A stretch of 64,000 nt of DNA, taken from assembly GCF_009728735.1 (NCBI RefSeq), contig NZ_CP024636.1, positions 2,791,670-2,855,669 on the forward strand, given 5' to 3'. This document shows, piece by piece, positions 31,235 to 40,029 of this stretch. The notes under the pieces were generated by a model that saw only the letters and a list, made by a program, of their open reading frames with translations, was not told where the DNA came from and did no database searches. A program made the position numbers and the translations under genes. Source of the DNA: Pantoea phytobeneficialis. Its GTDB lineage: Bacteria; Pseudomonadota; Gammaproteobacteria; Enterobacterales; Enterobacteriaceae. The first letter of the stretch is position 1, and each line of letters begins with the position of its first letter.

Positions 31235-33796
31235 TCATACCAGCGTTTTTAGGCGATATATCCACTCCAGCGCCTGACGTGGCGTCAAGGTATCGGGATC
31301 CAATGCTTCCAGCGCTTCCACTGCCGGTGAGGTGTCCGCTACCAGTAATGGTAACTGAGAACCTTCCACCGTCGAGGCGGCAGTGCTCCCCGACAGCGCT
31401 TCCAGCTCCTTCAACTTGTGACGGGCTCGTTTGATCACTTCTTTCGGTACACCCGCCAGCGCCGCTACGGCAAGGCCATAACTTTTGCTGGCCGCGCCAT
31501 CCTGCACGCTGTGCATAAACGCGATGGTGTCACCGTGTTCCACGGCATCCAGGTGCACGTTGACCACGCCTTCCATTTTTTCCGGTAGCGTTGTCAGCTC
31601 GAAATAGTGGGTGGCGAATAGCGTCATGGCTTTGATACGGTTAGCCAGGCTTTCGGCGCAGGCCCACGCCAGCGACAGACCATCATAGGTTGAAGTGCCG
31701 CGACCGATTTCATCCATCAACACCAGGCTATGCTCGGTGGCGTTATGCAGAATATTGGCCGTTTCGGTCATTTCCACCATAAAGGTAGAACGCCCGGACG
31801 CCAAATCGTCAGCCGCCCCCACGCGGGTAAAGATGCGATCGATAGGGCCGATCACCGTCTCTTCAGCAGGCACGAAGCTGCCGATCCAGGCCATCAGCGC
31901 AATCAATGCCGCCTGACGCATGTAAGTACTTTTACCCCCCATGTTGGGGCCGGTAATAATCAGCATGCGTCGCTGTGCCGACAGCGAAAGCGGGTTGGCG
32001 ATAAAGGGTTCTTTCAGAACCTGCTCCACCACCGGGTGTCGACCTCCCGTGATACGGATCCCCGCTTTCTCCTGAAGCACCGGACGGCAATAGTTGAGGG
32101 TCCAGGCGCGCTCCGCCAGGTTACTCAGTACATCGAGTTCGGCCAGCGCCGCCGCGCTTAATTGCAGGGCTTCAAGATGTGGCAGCAGACGGTCAAACAG
32201 CTCGTCGTACAGGCCTTTTTCCAGTGCCAGCGCTTTCCCTTTTGAGGTCAGCACCTTGTCTTCGTACTCTTTCAGCTCAGGAATGATATAGCGCTCGGCA
32301 TTCTTAAGCGTCTGGCGGCGCACATAATGGATGGGCACCAGATGGCTTTGACCACGGCTAACCTGAATGTAGTAACCATGAATTGCGTTAAAGCCAACTT
32401 TAAGCGTATCCAGCCCCAGTTTTTCCCGCTCACGAATTTCCAGGCGGTCAAGGTAATCGCTGGCACCGTCGGCCAGCGCGCGCCACTCATCCAGTTCGGC
32501 GTTATAACCTGGAGCAATCACCCCGCCATCACGCACCAGAACTGGCGGTGATTCAATAATGGCATTTTCCAGCAATTCGCGCAGTTCGCTGAACTCGCCC
32601 ATCTGGCTACGCAACTGCGTGAGTTGTGGCGCGTTCACTGTTTGCAGTAGGGTATTCAGCTCCGGCAACTGCTGGAAGGCATGGCGCATACGCGCCAGGT
32701 CGCGCGGGCGTGCGGTGCGCAACGCCAGACGGGCAAGGATACGTTCCAGATCACCAATCTGACGTAAAACCGGTTGTAGCTCTTCGCTGTGCGCCTGTAA
32801 TTCCGCAATCGCTTCCTGACGGCGTGCGATGGTGTCGACATCACGCAATGGCATATGTAACCAGCGTTTCAGCATACGACTGCCCATCGGCGTGACGGTT
32901 TTATCCAGCACGGCGGCCAGGGTATTGTCGGTGCCACCGGCGAGATTTTGCGTGATTTCCAGATTGCGACGCGTGGCAGCATCCATGATCACGCTATCCT
33001 GCTGGCGTTCCATACTGAGCGAGCGGATATGCGGCAGTGAGGTGCGTTGGGTATCTTTGACATATTGCAGCAGACATCCCGCCGCGCGCAGCGCCAGATG
33101 CGCCTGTTCAACGCCAAAACCGTTGAGGTCGCGCGTGCCAAATTGTAGGTTTAACTGCTGGCGTGCAGTATCGATTTCATATTCCCAAAGTGGGCGACGA
33201 CGCAGGCCGCGTCGTTGGTCGATAAGCGACATCGCCTGAAAATCTTCGGGATAGAGTAATTCGGCCGGGTTAGTACGCTGCAACTCGGCAGCCATCGTTT
33301 CCTGATCACCGGGTTCGCTCAGGCGAAAACGTCCTGAACTGATATCCAGCGTGGCGTAGCCAAAACCACGCTGGCTCTGGAAAATGGCGGCCAGCAGGTT
33401 GTCCTGACGCTCCTGTAGCAGCGCTTCATCGCTGATGGTTCCTGGGGTGACAATACGTACGACTTTGCGTTCGACCGGACCTTTGCTCAACGCGGGATCG
33501 CCAATTTGCTCGCAAATTGCGACCGATTCTCCTAACTGGACCAGTTTCGCCAGATAACCTTCAACGGCGTGATAGGGGACACCTGCCATCGGAATAGGTT
33601 CGCCTGCTGACGCACCACGTTTGGTGAGAGAGATTTCCAGCAGCTGCGAGGCGCGTTTTGCGTCATCGTAAAAAAGCTCATAAAAATCGCCCATGCGATA
33701 GAACAACAGAATGTCAGGATGATCGGCCTTCAGACGCAGGTATTGCTGCATCATGGGCGTATGGGCGCTGAAGTCCATTTGCTCTGCTCCTTTCAT
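31235..33796 (-). CDS. mutS: DNA mismatch repair protein MutS
   Basis: Recognises mismatches and recruits MutL. The 853-residue reading matches the E. coli length. It has the mismatch-contact motif GDFYELF near 37, clamp and lever domains, and the ABC-type ATPase with Walker [14 protein letters not shown] near 617, [13 protein letters not shown] and ATHYFELT. The start is ambiguous: ATG 33796 gives 853 residues but has a weak ribosome-binding site, while ATG 33778 gives 847 residues and has a good AAAGGAG 8 nt upstream. It is convergent with rpoS, only a repeat and terminator between. Confidence 0.96.
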   Translation of the reverse strand: MKGAEQMDFSAHTPMMQQYLRLKADHPDILLFYRMGDFYELFYDDAKRASQLLEISLTKRGASAGEPIPMAGVPYHAVEGYLAKLVQLGESVAICEQIGDPALSKGPVERKVVRIVTPGTISDEALLQERQDNLLAAIFQSQRGFGYATLDISSGRFRLSEPGDQETMAAELQRTNPAELLYPEDFQAMSLIDQRRGLRRRPLWEYEIDTARQQLNLQFGTRDLNGFGVEQAHLALRAAGCLLQYVKDTQRTSLPHIRSLSMERQQDSVIMDAATRRNLEITQNLAGGTDNTLAAVLDKTVTPMGSRMLKRWLHMPLRDVDTIARRQEAIAELQAHSEELQPVLRQIGDLERILARLALRTARPRDLARMRHAFQQLPELNTLLQTVNAPQLTQLRSQMGEFSELRELLENAIIESPPVLVRDGGVIAPGYNAELDEWRALADGASDYLDRLEIREREKLGLDTLKVGFNAIHGYYIQVSRGQSHLVPIHYVRRQTLKNAERYIIPELKEYEDKVLTSKGKALALEKGLYDELFDRLLPHLEALQLSAAALAELDVLSNLAERAWTLNYCRPVLQEKAGIRITGGRHPVVEQVLKEPFIANPLSLSAQRRMLIITGPNMGGKSTYMRQAALIALMAWIGSFVPAEETVIGPIDRIFTRVGAADDLASGRSTFMVEMTETANILHNATEHSLVLMDEIGRGTSTYDGLSLAWACAESLANRIKAMTLFATHYFELTTLPEKMEGVVNVHLDAVEHGDTIAFMHSVQDGAASKSYGLAVAALAGVPKEVIKRARHKLKELEALSGSTAASTVEGSQLPLLVADTSPAVEALEALDPDTLTPRQALEWIYRLKTLV

Positions 33797-34141
33797 CTCT
33801 TTCTCACTTTATATTTACTCTTTGATGACCTGCGGCGCATGGTTGCCACAGGGGAAGATGTCGTCATCACGATGGGGCAACAACGAAAGAGGGGATGTTA
33901 CCATTTTTACGGCATCTCCTTCATCCGCCCACGGGCTTTTCGGTTGCCGACCATAACAAATTGCTGTGTCAGGAAAAAATAAAAAAACGGGAAAAGAGTA
34001 AAGTATGGAGATGGGTCGCAAATTTTGTCTGACAGTACGATGGCAGAGATAACTGACGTAAATTTAAGATATTGCCCTGTAAGTCGGGTATCTGAACGAT
34101 TAATATGTGTGCTTTAGTTTCGTCTGGTTTATGGATATCCG
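33797..34141. other. Non-coding divergent region between mutS and mltB
   Basis: About 345 bp. It contains the start regions of two divergent genes and an A-rich stretch near 33970-34000. Short open frames here have no recognisable similarity, start context or composition of genes. I see no repeat or RNA gene. Confidence 0.6.
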
Positions 34142-35224
34142 ATGCGTTTTAAGGTTGCTTTTCTCCCGCTTATTGCTCTGCTTGCTGCCTGTAGCAGTAA
34201 GCCTCATACATCTCAGCAGCCCGCTGTTGTTTCTGCCCCGCAGGGGGGCTTTTTACTGGATGCATCCCATGCAAATCAGCCCATGTTTGGCGATTTTGCC
34301 GGTAATCCCGCTGCTGAAAAATTTATTGACGAGATGGTGGCGAAGCATGGTTTTGACCGCCAACAATTGCATGCGGTAATTGGTCAGGCAAAGCGGTTGG
34401 ATTACGTGCTGCGTTTGATGGACCAACAGGCACCAAGCTACACACCACCCACTGGGCCTAACGGTGCCTGGATTCGTTATCGCAATAAATTTATCACCCC
34501 TGATAATGTGCAAAACGGCGTTGCCTTCTGGAATCAATACCAGGATGCGCTGCAACGTGCCCAGCAGGTATATGGCGTGCCGCCGGAAATTATTGTCGGC
34601 ATTATTGGCGTAGAGACGCGCTGGGGCCGGGTAATGGGTAAAACCCGTTTGCTGGATGCGCTGGCAACCCTTTCGTTCAGCTATCCACGCCGTGCAGCCT
34701 ACTTTAGCAGTGAGCTGGAAACCTTCCTGCTGATGGCGCGTACCGAACAGGATGACCCGCTGGATCTCCGTGGTTCTTTTGCCGGGGCGATGGGGTACGG
34801 CCAGTTTATGCCTTCTTCGTATAAGCAGTATGCGGTCGACTTCAACGGCGACGGACATATCAATTTGTGGGATCCGGTTGATGCCATCGGCAGCGTCGCT
34901 AATTACTTCAAAGCGCATGGCTGGCGGGCTGGCGAGACGGTTGCCGTCCCCGCCAGTGGCCAGGCACCTGCACTGGAAAATGGTTTTAAAACCATGTACC
35001 CGGTCAGCATGCTGGCAGCGAGTGGTTTGACGCCTCAAGGTTCGCTTGACGGTAACCAGCAGGCCAGTTTGTTGCGCCTCGATCTCGGCACCAGTTATCA
35101 ATACTGGTACGGGCTGCCCAATTTCTATGTCATAACTCGCTACAATCACAGCACGCATTATGCTATGGCGGTGTGGCAACTGGGTGAAGCTGTCAGCAAA
35201 GCGCGGCAGGGTGCGATATTTTAA
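34142..35224 (+). CDS. mltB: Membrane-bound lytic murein transglycosylase B
   Basis: Outer-membrane lipoprotein that cleaves glycan strands to 1,6-anhydro products. The 360-residue product has a lipobox LAAC with Cys17, SLT_2 domain, the catalytic Glu in IIGVETRWGRVMGKTR near 160, and GAMGYGQFMPSSY, plus an EF-hand-like VDFNGDGHINLWD calcium loop. In E. coli mltB is followed by the srl operon; here the sorbitol genes are missing and yjdM follows. Confidence 0.96.
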   Translation: MRFKVAFLPLIALLAACSSKPHTSQQPAVVSAPQGGFLLDASHANQPMFGDFAGNPAAEKFIDEMVAKHGFDRQQLHAVIGQAKRLDYVLRLMDQQAPSYTPPTGPNGAWIRYRNKFITPDNVQNGVAFWNQYQDALQRAQQVYGVPPEIIVGIIGVETRWGRVMGKTRLLDALATLSFSYPRRAAYFSSELETFLLMARTEQDDPLDLRGSFAGAMGYGQFMPSSYKQYAVDFNGDGHINLWDPVDAIGSVANYFKAHGWRAGETVAVPASGQAPALENGFKTMYPVSMLAASGLTPQGSLDGNQQASLLRLDLGTSYQYWYGLPNFYVITRYNHSTHYAMAVWQLGEAVSKARQGAIF

Positions 35225-35251
35225 TGCTGTCCTTACAGTTAGTAAGGAGAT

Positions 35252-35284
35252 AAGATGGCGCCCCTTTTGCGGCGCCATCTTTGC
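35252..35284 (+). terminator. Terminator after mltB
   Basis: Eleven-base-pair stem AAGATGGCGCC / GGCGCCATCTT with an 8-nt loop and a short T-run. Confidence 0.8.
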
Positions 35285-35310
35285 CGCGACTTTTTCTCTG
35301 AGGAGCGCTT

Positions 35311-35649
35311 ATGAATACCTTACCGGCCTGTCCTGAATGTCACGCTGACTATACCTGGCAGGATGGCGAGAAGCTGAACTGTCCATCTTGCGGCCATATC
35401 TGGTCTCTGGGTGCTGACGATGCAGCAACTGGTGGACTGGTGGTGCGCGATGCAAATGGCAACCTGCTGGTGGATGGTGATAGCGTCACCGTTATCAAAG
35501 ATCTGAAAGTCAAAGGTAGCTCTTCAACCCTGAAAATCGGCACGAAAGTTAAAAGCATTCGTCTGGTTGAAGGCGATCACAATATCGATTGTAAAATCGA
35601 TGGTTTTGGGCCGATGAAGCTCAAATCTGAGTTCGTGAAAAAGAACTGA
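35311..35649 (+). CDS. yjdM: Zinc-ribbon protein YjdM (PhnA family)
   Basis: A 112-residue protein with an N-terminal zinc ribbon (Cys7, Cys10, Cys24, Cys27) and a C-terminal domain nearly identical to E. coli YjdM, ending [17 protein letters not shown]. Despite the old name PhnA, a role in phosphonate breakdown is not supported in E. coli; function is uncertain. In E. coli the gene lies next to the phn operon, so this is a different location. GAGGAG precedes the ATG. Confidence 0.92.
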   Translation: MNTLPACPECHADYTWQDGEKLNCPSCGHIWSLGADDAATGGLVVRDANGNLLVDGDSVTVIKDLKVKGSSSTLKIGTKVKSIRLVEGDHNIDCKIDGFGPMKLKSEFVKKN

Positions 35650-35683
35650 TGATCGGACGGCTTAGCGCCGCCCGTATTCCTCT

Positions 35684-36571
35684 TTATGCCAGCAGGCGAT
35701 CGATTTCCGCGCACTGCGCTGCACTCAATTCACCGCCGTAGTTGCGCGAATGACTGGCCATTGACTCAAAACGGCGGGCGACGGCAGTTTTGATAGTAGT
35801 GACAAAATCATCACCAATGGTATAGATCGCCATTAATTGACCGATGCGTTGTTGAATGGTGGTTAACTGGCGCAAATCTCCTGCGCGCCACGCCTGCATT
35901 GCCTGCGCAAACAATTCCGGCACGATATTATTCAGACCTGAAATCACGCCAGCTCCCCCTGCCAGCAGATTAGGCAGCAAGTATTCGTCATACCCCGACA
36001 GCACGGCAAAATCGCTACGGACTTTTCGTGTTTCTTCAATCAGCGCACGATTGTGTGACAGGCAATCGACGGTATCTTTAATCCCGATAAAATTGGGCAA
36101 TTCTGCCGCCAGCTCAGCCACCAGGGTCGGTGTCAGATCGCAACCAGTGCGCGCTGGGAAATTATAGGCGAACCATTTGCCACCCAATTGTCGGTCGAGA
36201 GCTTTAAAGTAGCTCAGCAATTGTTTTTGCGTCTGACCATAGTAATAAGGCGGCAGCACCATCACCGCATCAAAACCGTTTTGCCATGCGCTTTCAGCCA
36301 GTTGCAGCATATCTGGCACGCAGGTACTGGACACGTTCGCGACCATCGTTAATGGCGAGAGCTGGCGGGCTTCGCGCAGCAAACGCAGCCTTTCCTGCTG
36401 GGTGAGCGAAGCAAATTCGCCAATGCTGCCCATTAACAAAATTGTATCAATTCCTGAATCATTGAGCCGGGAAAAGTGGCGACCCAGGGCATCAACATCC
36501 ACGTTACCGTGGCTATCAAAAGGGGTTACCGACGGACACCAGACACCAGCCAGTGCAGGTTGTGTAGCCAT
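35684..36571 (-). CDS. Dihydrodipicolinate synthase-family aldolase/lyase, substrate unknown
   Basis: A class I aldolase of the DapA/NanA superfamily, 295 residues, close to the usual 290-300. The Schiff-base lysine is in IGIKDT (near 162), and the Tyr/Arg equivalents in FAYNFPARTGCDL are kept. The DapA signature GTTGE is replaced by GSIGE (near 48), losing the Thr pair that helps relay protons in DapA, so lysine biosynthesis is unlikely as its role. Candidates are 2-keto-3-deoxy acid or hydroxyproline-type aldolases/dehydratases. No sugar-acid genes flank it; it is divergent from tam. Confidence 0.82.
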   Translation of the reverse strand: MATQPALAGVWCPSVTPFDSHGNVDVDALGRHFSRLNDSGIDTILLMGSIGEFASLTQQERLRLLREARQLSPLTMVANVSSTCVPDMLQLAESAWQNGFDAVMVLPPYYYGQTQKQLLSYFKALDRQLGGKWFAYNFPARTGCDLTPTLVAELAAELPNFIGIKDTVDCLSHNRALIEETRKVRSDFAVLSGYDEYLLPNLLAGGAGVISGLNNIVPELFAQAMQAWRAGDLRQLTTIQQRIGQLMAIYTIGDDFVTTIKTAVARRFESMASHSRNYGGELSAAQCAEIDRLLA

Positions 36572-36738
36572 AGCAAACTCCTTGTTATGAAAAAATGAAA
36601 CGTCGTTTTAACTTAATGCCCATTGTCATGACTGACCAGACCCTGATGTTAAAAAAGGTGAGATACCGCACTTTTCCTCCCTGCAAAGTGGAAAAAGCGG
36701 GTAGTGTTTGGTTCTTCGGGTAAAACAGGAGCGTTCAA

Positions 36739-37515
36739 ATGCAAGACTGGAATCCACAGCTGTATCGGCAGTTTGAATCAGAAAGGACTCGGCCAGCCCG
36801 CGAGTTGCTGACACGGATTGCAACCCCTGATGTGCGCTATGCCACGGATTTGGGGTGTGGGCCGGGTAACAGTACTGAATTGTTGGCACAGGCATGGCCG
36901 GAAGCGATCGTCACCGGCATCGACAGTTCAGAGGCCATGTTGGAGCAGGCACGCGAGCGCCTTCCGGATTGCCGTTTTGCGCAGGCTGATATTCGTCATT
37001 GGCAGGCGGAGCAACCGCAGCAGGTGATTTACGCCAACGCCTCATTGCAATGGTTGGGCGATCACCAGACTTTGCTGCCGCATCTGGTCAGTCAGCTCGA
37101 TATCGGTGGTTCTCTGGCGATTCAGATGCCTGATAACCTTGAGGAACCCTCACATCGCCTGATGCGTGAAGTGGCGGCGACTGAGCGTTGGCGAACTCAT
37201 ATTTCGCCCCAGGCTGCCGATCGTAAACGCTTACTTACCACCGAACAATATTATGATTTGCTGAACGATGCTGGCTGTGAGGTTGATATCTGGCGCACCA
37301 CTTATTACCACGTTATGTCCGATGCGCAGGCCATCATTACCTGGTTGCGTGCAACGGGATTGCGTCCTTTCCTCGCTGGTTTGGATGAAAGCCAGCAAAA
37401 GGCCTTTTTAGCGGAATATCATCAGCGATTAATTCCTGCTTATCTGAGCCGTAGCAATGGCAAGGTTTTGCTGGCTTTCCCGCGTCTTTTTATGGTGGCG
37501 ATGAAAACCCGCTGA
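36739..37515 (+). CDS. tam: Trans-aconitate 2-methyltransferase
   Basis: SAM-dependent methylation of trans-aconitate, a toxic by-product of cis-aconitate that inhibits aconitase. The 258-residue product has motif I DLGCGPGNST near 36, GIDSSEAMLEQAR, ANASLQWLGDH, and NDAGCEVDIWRTTYYHVM, all matching E. coli Tam. GGAGCG precedes the ATG. In E. coli tam is elsewhere on the chromosome, so its position next to pncC-recA is lineage-specific. Confidence 0.93.
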   Translation: MQDWNPQLYRQFESERTRPARELLTRIATPDVRYATDLGCGPGNSTELLAQAWPEAIVTGIDSSEAMLEQARERLPDCRFAQADIRHWQAEQPQQVIYANASLQWLGDHQTLLPHLVSQLDIGGSLAIQMPDNLEEPSHRLMREVAATERWRTHISPQAADRKRLLTTEQYYDLLNDAGCEVDIWRTTYYHVMSDAQAIITWLRATGLRPFLAGLDESQQKAFLAEYHQRLIPAYLSRSNGKVLLAFPRLFMVAMKTR

Positions 37516-37615
37516 AACTTGTGGAAGCCCGCGCGCAAAACGCGACATCAGGGTTGAAAAGGGTCCTTCGCTGCACCATTTCCTGTTAACGTGAGCGCCA
37601 GATAAGGAGAAGGCG

Positions 37616-38110
37616 ATGAACGATGCACAGTTACAACAGTTGAGTCGTCACATTGGCGAACAGCTGAAAATGCGCAAGGCAACCATTACTGCGGCGGAGT
37701 CCTGTACTGGCGGCTGGATTGCAAAAGTATTTACCGATATCAGCGGCAGTTCTGCCTGGTTTGAACGCAGTTTCGTTACCTACAGCAACGAGGCTAAACA
37801 GCAGATGGTTGGCGTGCAGGCCAGCACGCTGGCGCAGTTTGGTGCGGTGAGTGAGCAAACGGTGCGCGAGATGGCCGCAGGGGCCGCGAAAGAAGCAGCG
37901 GCGGAGTATGCCATTGCCGTCAGCGGTATTGCAGGGCCGGATGGCGGCACGCCGGATAAGCCGGTTGGCACCGTCTGGTTTGGCTTTGCCGGACCGGAAG
38001 GGCGCGTAGTGGCGCAGTGCCAACGCTTTGATGGCGACCGTGATGCAGTGCGGCGTCAATCCGTCGCCTGGGCGTTGCAAACGTTGCATGATGAATTTCT
38101 GACAAATTAA
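37616..38110 (+). CDS. pncC: Nicotinamide-nucleotide amidase PncC
   Basis: Deamidates NMN to nicotinate mononucleotide for NAD recycling. The 164-residue product is the stand-alone CinA C-terminal domain with AAESCTGGWIAK, SFVTYSNEAKQQM and SGIAGPDGGTPDKPVGTVWFG split around the conserved glycine loop. It lies immediately upstream of recA as in most enterics; AAGGAGA precedes the ATG. Confidence 0.95.
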   Translation: MNDAQLQQLSRHIGEQLKMRKATITAAESCTGGWIAKVFTDISGSSAWFERSFVTYSNEAKQQMVGVQASTLAQFGAVSEQTVREMAAGAAKEAAAEYAIAVSGIAGPDGGTPDKPVGTVWFGFAGPEGRVVAQCQRFDGDRDAVRRQSVAWALQTLHDEFLTN

Positions 38111-38112
38111 AC

Positions 38113-38140
38113 TTGATACTGTATGACTGTACAGTATAAT
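38113..38140 (+). promoter_or_regulatory. recA promoter with LexA (SOS) operator
   Basis: TTGATA (38113-38118), 16-bp spacer, TATAAT (38135-38140). The spacer contains the SOS box CTGT-N8-ACAG at 38119-38134, so LexA would block RNA polymerase directly. The organisation is the same as E. coli recA. Confidence 0.95.
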
Positions 38141-38206
38141 TACCGGCAACAGAACGCGAGCTGGCATACAGAAATGCCTGCTTACCCGGCATGATTAGGA
38201 GTGGAA

Positions 38207-39277
38207 ATGGCGATTGACGAAAACAAACAGAAGGCTTTAGCTGCCGCGCTGGGCCAGATTGAGAAACAATTTGGTAAAGGCTCCATCATGCGCCTGGGTG
38301 AAGACCGCTCGATGGACGTTGAAACCATCTCCACCGGTTCTCTGTCACTGGATATCGCACTGGGTGCGGGTGGCTTGCCAATGGGCCGTATCGTCGAGAT
38401 TTATGGCCCGGAATCTTCAGGTAAAACCACGCTGACCTTGCAGGTGATTGCCGCAGCACAGCGCAAGGGTAAAACCTGTGCCTTTATCGACGCTGAACAT
38501 GCGCTGGATCCGGTTTACGCGAAAAAACTGGGTGTTGATATCGATAACCTGCTGTGTTCTCAGCCGGATACCGGTGAGCAGGCGCTGGAAATTTGTGACG
38601 CGCTGGCGCGTTCCGGTGCGGTCGATGTCATCATTGTTGACTCCGTTGCTGCGCTGACGCCGAAAGCCGAAATTGAAGGCGAGATTGGTGACTCCCATAT
38701 GGGTCTGGCTGCACGAATGATGAGCCAGGCGATGCGTAAGCTGGCCGGTAACCTGAAGCAGTCCAACACGCTGCTGATTTTCATTAACCAGATTCGTATG
38801 AAAATTGGTGTGATGTTCGGTAACCCGGAAACCACCACCGGTGGTAACGCACTGAAATTCTATGCTTCCGTACGTCTCGATATTCGCCGCATCGGTGCCA
38901 TTAAAGAAGGTGACGAGGTCGTGGGTAGCGAAACGCGCGTGAAAGTGGTGAAAAACAAAGTTGCGGCACCGTTCAAACAGGCTGAGTTCCAGATTATGTA
39001 CGGTGAAGGCATCAATACCTTCGGTGAACTGGTCGATCTGGGCGTGAAGCACAAGCTGGTTGAAAAAGCGGGTGCCTGGTACAGCTATAACGGCGACAAG
39101 ATTGGTCAGGGTAAAGCCAACGCGACCAACTTCCTGAAAGAGAACCCGGCGATTGCCAATGAAATCGATCAGAAGCTGCGCGATATGCTGCTGACCGGTG
39201 CAACCGCCACTGGTGCTGCTGCGGATGTTTCCGCTGACGACTACGAAGAAGCCAGCGAAACCAACGAAGATTTTTGA
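38207..39277 (+). CDS. recA: Recombinase RecA
   Basis: ATP-dependent strand exchange and co-protease for LexA and UmuD. The 356-residue product starts [20 protein letters not shown] and has Walker [10 protein letters not shown] (66-74), loop L1/L2 regions around [10 protein letters not shown] and [14 protein letters not shown], and an acidic C-tail ending ETNEDF, slightly longer than E. coli. I chose ATG 38207, 5 nt after TAGGAG; an in-frame GTG at 38201 overlaps that site. Confidence 0.98.
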   Translation: MAIDENKQKALAAALGQIEKQFGKGSIMRLGEDRSMDVETISTGSLSLDIALGAGGLPMGRIVEIYGPESSGKTTLTLQVIAAAQRKGKTCAFIDAEHALDPVYAKKLGVDIDNLLCSQPDTGEQALEICDALARSGAVDVIIVDSVAALTPKAEIEGEIGDSHMGLAARMMSQAMRKLAGNLKQSNTLLIFINQIRMKIGVMFGNPETTTGGNALKFYASVRLDIRRIGAIKEGDEVVGSETRVKVVKNKVAAPFKQAEFQIMYGEGINTFGELVDLGVKHKLVEKAGAWYSYNGDKIGQGKANATNFLKENPAIANEIDQKLRDMLLTGATATGAAADVSADDYEEASETNEDF

Positions 39278-39283
39278 TACCTC

Positions 39284-39316
39284 AACGGGAGCGTTCTGCT
39301 CCCGTTTTGTTTTTCC
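39284..39316 (+). terminator. Terminator between recA and recX
   Basis: Stem ACGGGAGC / GCTCCCGT with a 5-nt loop and TTTTGTTTTT. Read-through of such a hairpin sets the low RecX:RecA ratio in E. coli; the same is likely here. Confidence 0.85.
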
Positions 39317-39383
39317 CCGCCAGCACTTTCCCTCTTTGAATTCTTGCTTTACCCTGCGCCACTGTCTGAACAAGGTAGATCAT

Positions 39384-39893
39384 ATGTCATCATCACCGAC
39401 ACCCGCGCCAACGTTTTCCCGCTTACTGGATCGTGCGATGCGTATCCTGTCTCAGCGTGATCACAGCCGTGAAGAGCTGAAGGGAAAACTACAACTTTCC
39501 AATCAGCGCTCAGCCTGGATGAAGCAGGAAGCGGTCGAACCGATCCCGGATGAACTGCTGGATCAGGTGGTTGATTGGTGTCAGCAAAACGGTTGGTTAA
39601 ACGATCAACGTTTCACGGAGCGTTTTATCCTGAGCCGCAGTCGCAAAGGTTATGGCCCACAACGTATCCGTATGGAGCTGCAACAAAAGGGCATCGCGCG
39701 CGATGAAATTGACCAGGCGCTGTTTGATACTGAGGTCAACTGGGTGGCGTGCGCCGCTAACCTGGCAACGCGCAAGTTTGGCGATCCGTTACCAAAAGAC
39801 TGGGCAGGGAAGAGCAAGGTCCAGCGTTTTTTGATGACAAAAGGCTTTTTGATGGAAGATATTCAGGCCATTTTCAGAAATTTTGATGACTGA
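39384..39893 (+). CDS. recX: Regulatory protein RecX
   Basis: Binds RecA filaments and limits their growth. The 169-residue product is basic and made of three-helix repeats, with the family segments ILSQRDHSREELKGKL, LDQVVDWCQQNGWLNDQRF and GYGPQRIRMELQQKGI. I chose ATG 39384 (MSSSPTP); the frame is open back into recA but without homology. The spacing to recA and the intervening terminator match the E. coli recAX unit. Confidence 0.93.
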   Translation: MSSSPTPAPTFSRLLDRAMRILSQRDHSREELKGKLQLSNQRSAWMKQEAVEPIPDELLDQVVDWCQQNGWLNDQRFTERFILSRSRKGYGPQRIRMELQQKGIARDEIDQALFDTEVNWVACAANLATRKFGDPLPKDWAGKSKVQRFLMTKGFLMEDIQAIFRNFDD

Positions 39894-40029
39894 AAGGCGA
39901 TGGGATTTTACTTCCCACTGAAGAAAATTTATCTTATTCCCACTTTTTGTTCCTCAGTCAGCGGTGGGTCGGGCGCATGCGGCTTGCCAGACGAAAGGGA
40001 ACGTTCGTTAGCGTGATTCCAGGAAATTT

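Noticed and set aside
33797..34141. Small genes in the mutS-mltB gap
   Set aside because: Open frames overlap on both strands, lack ribosome-binding sites and have no recognisable similarity.
34253..35278. Long minus-strand frame opposite mltB
   Set aside because: mltB is unmistakable on the plus strand; the antisense frame has no recognisable motif.
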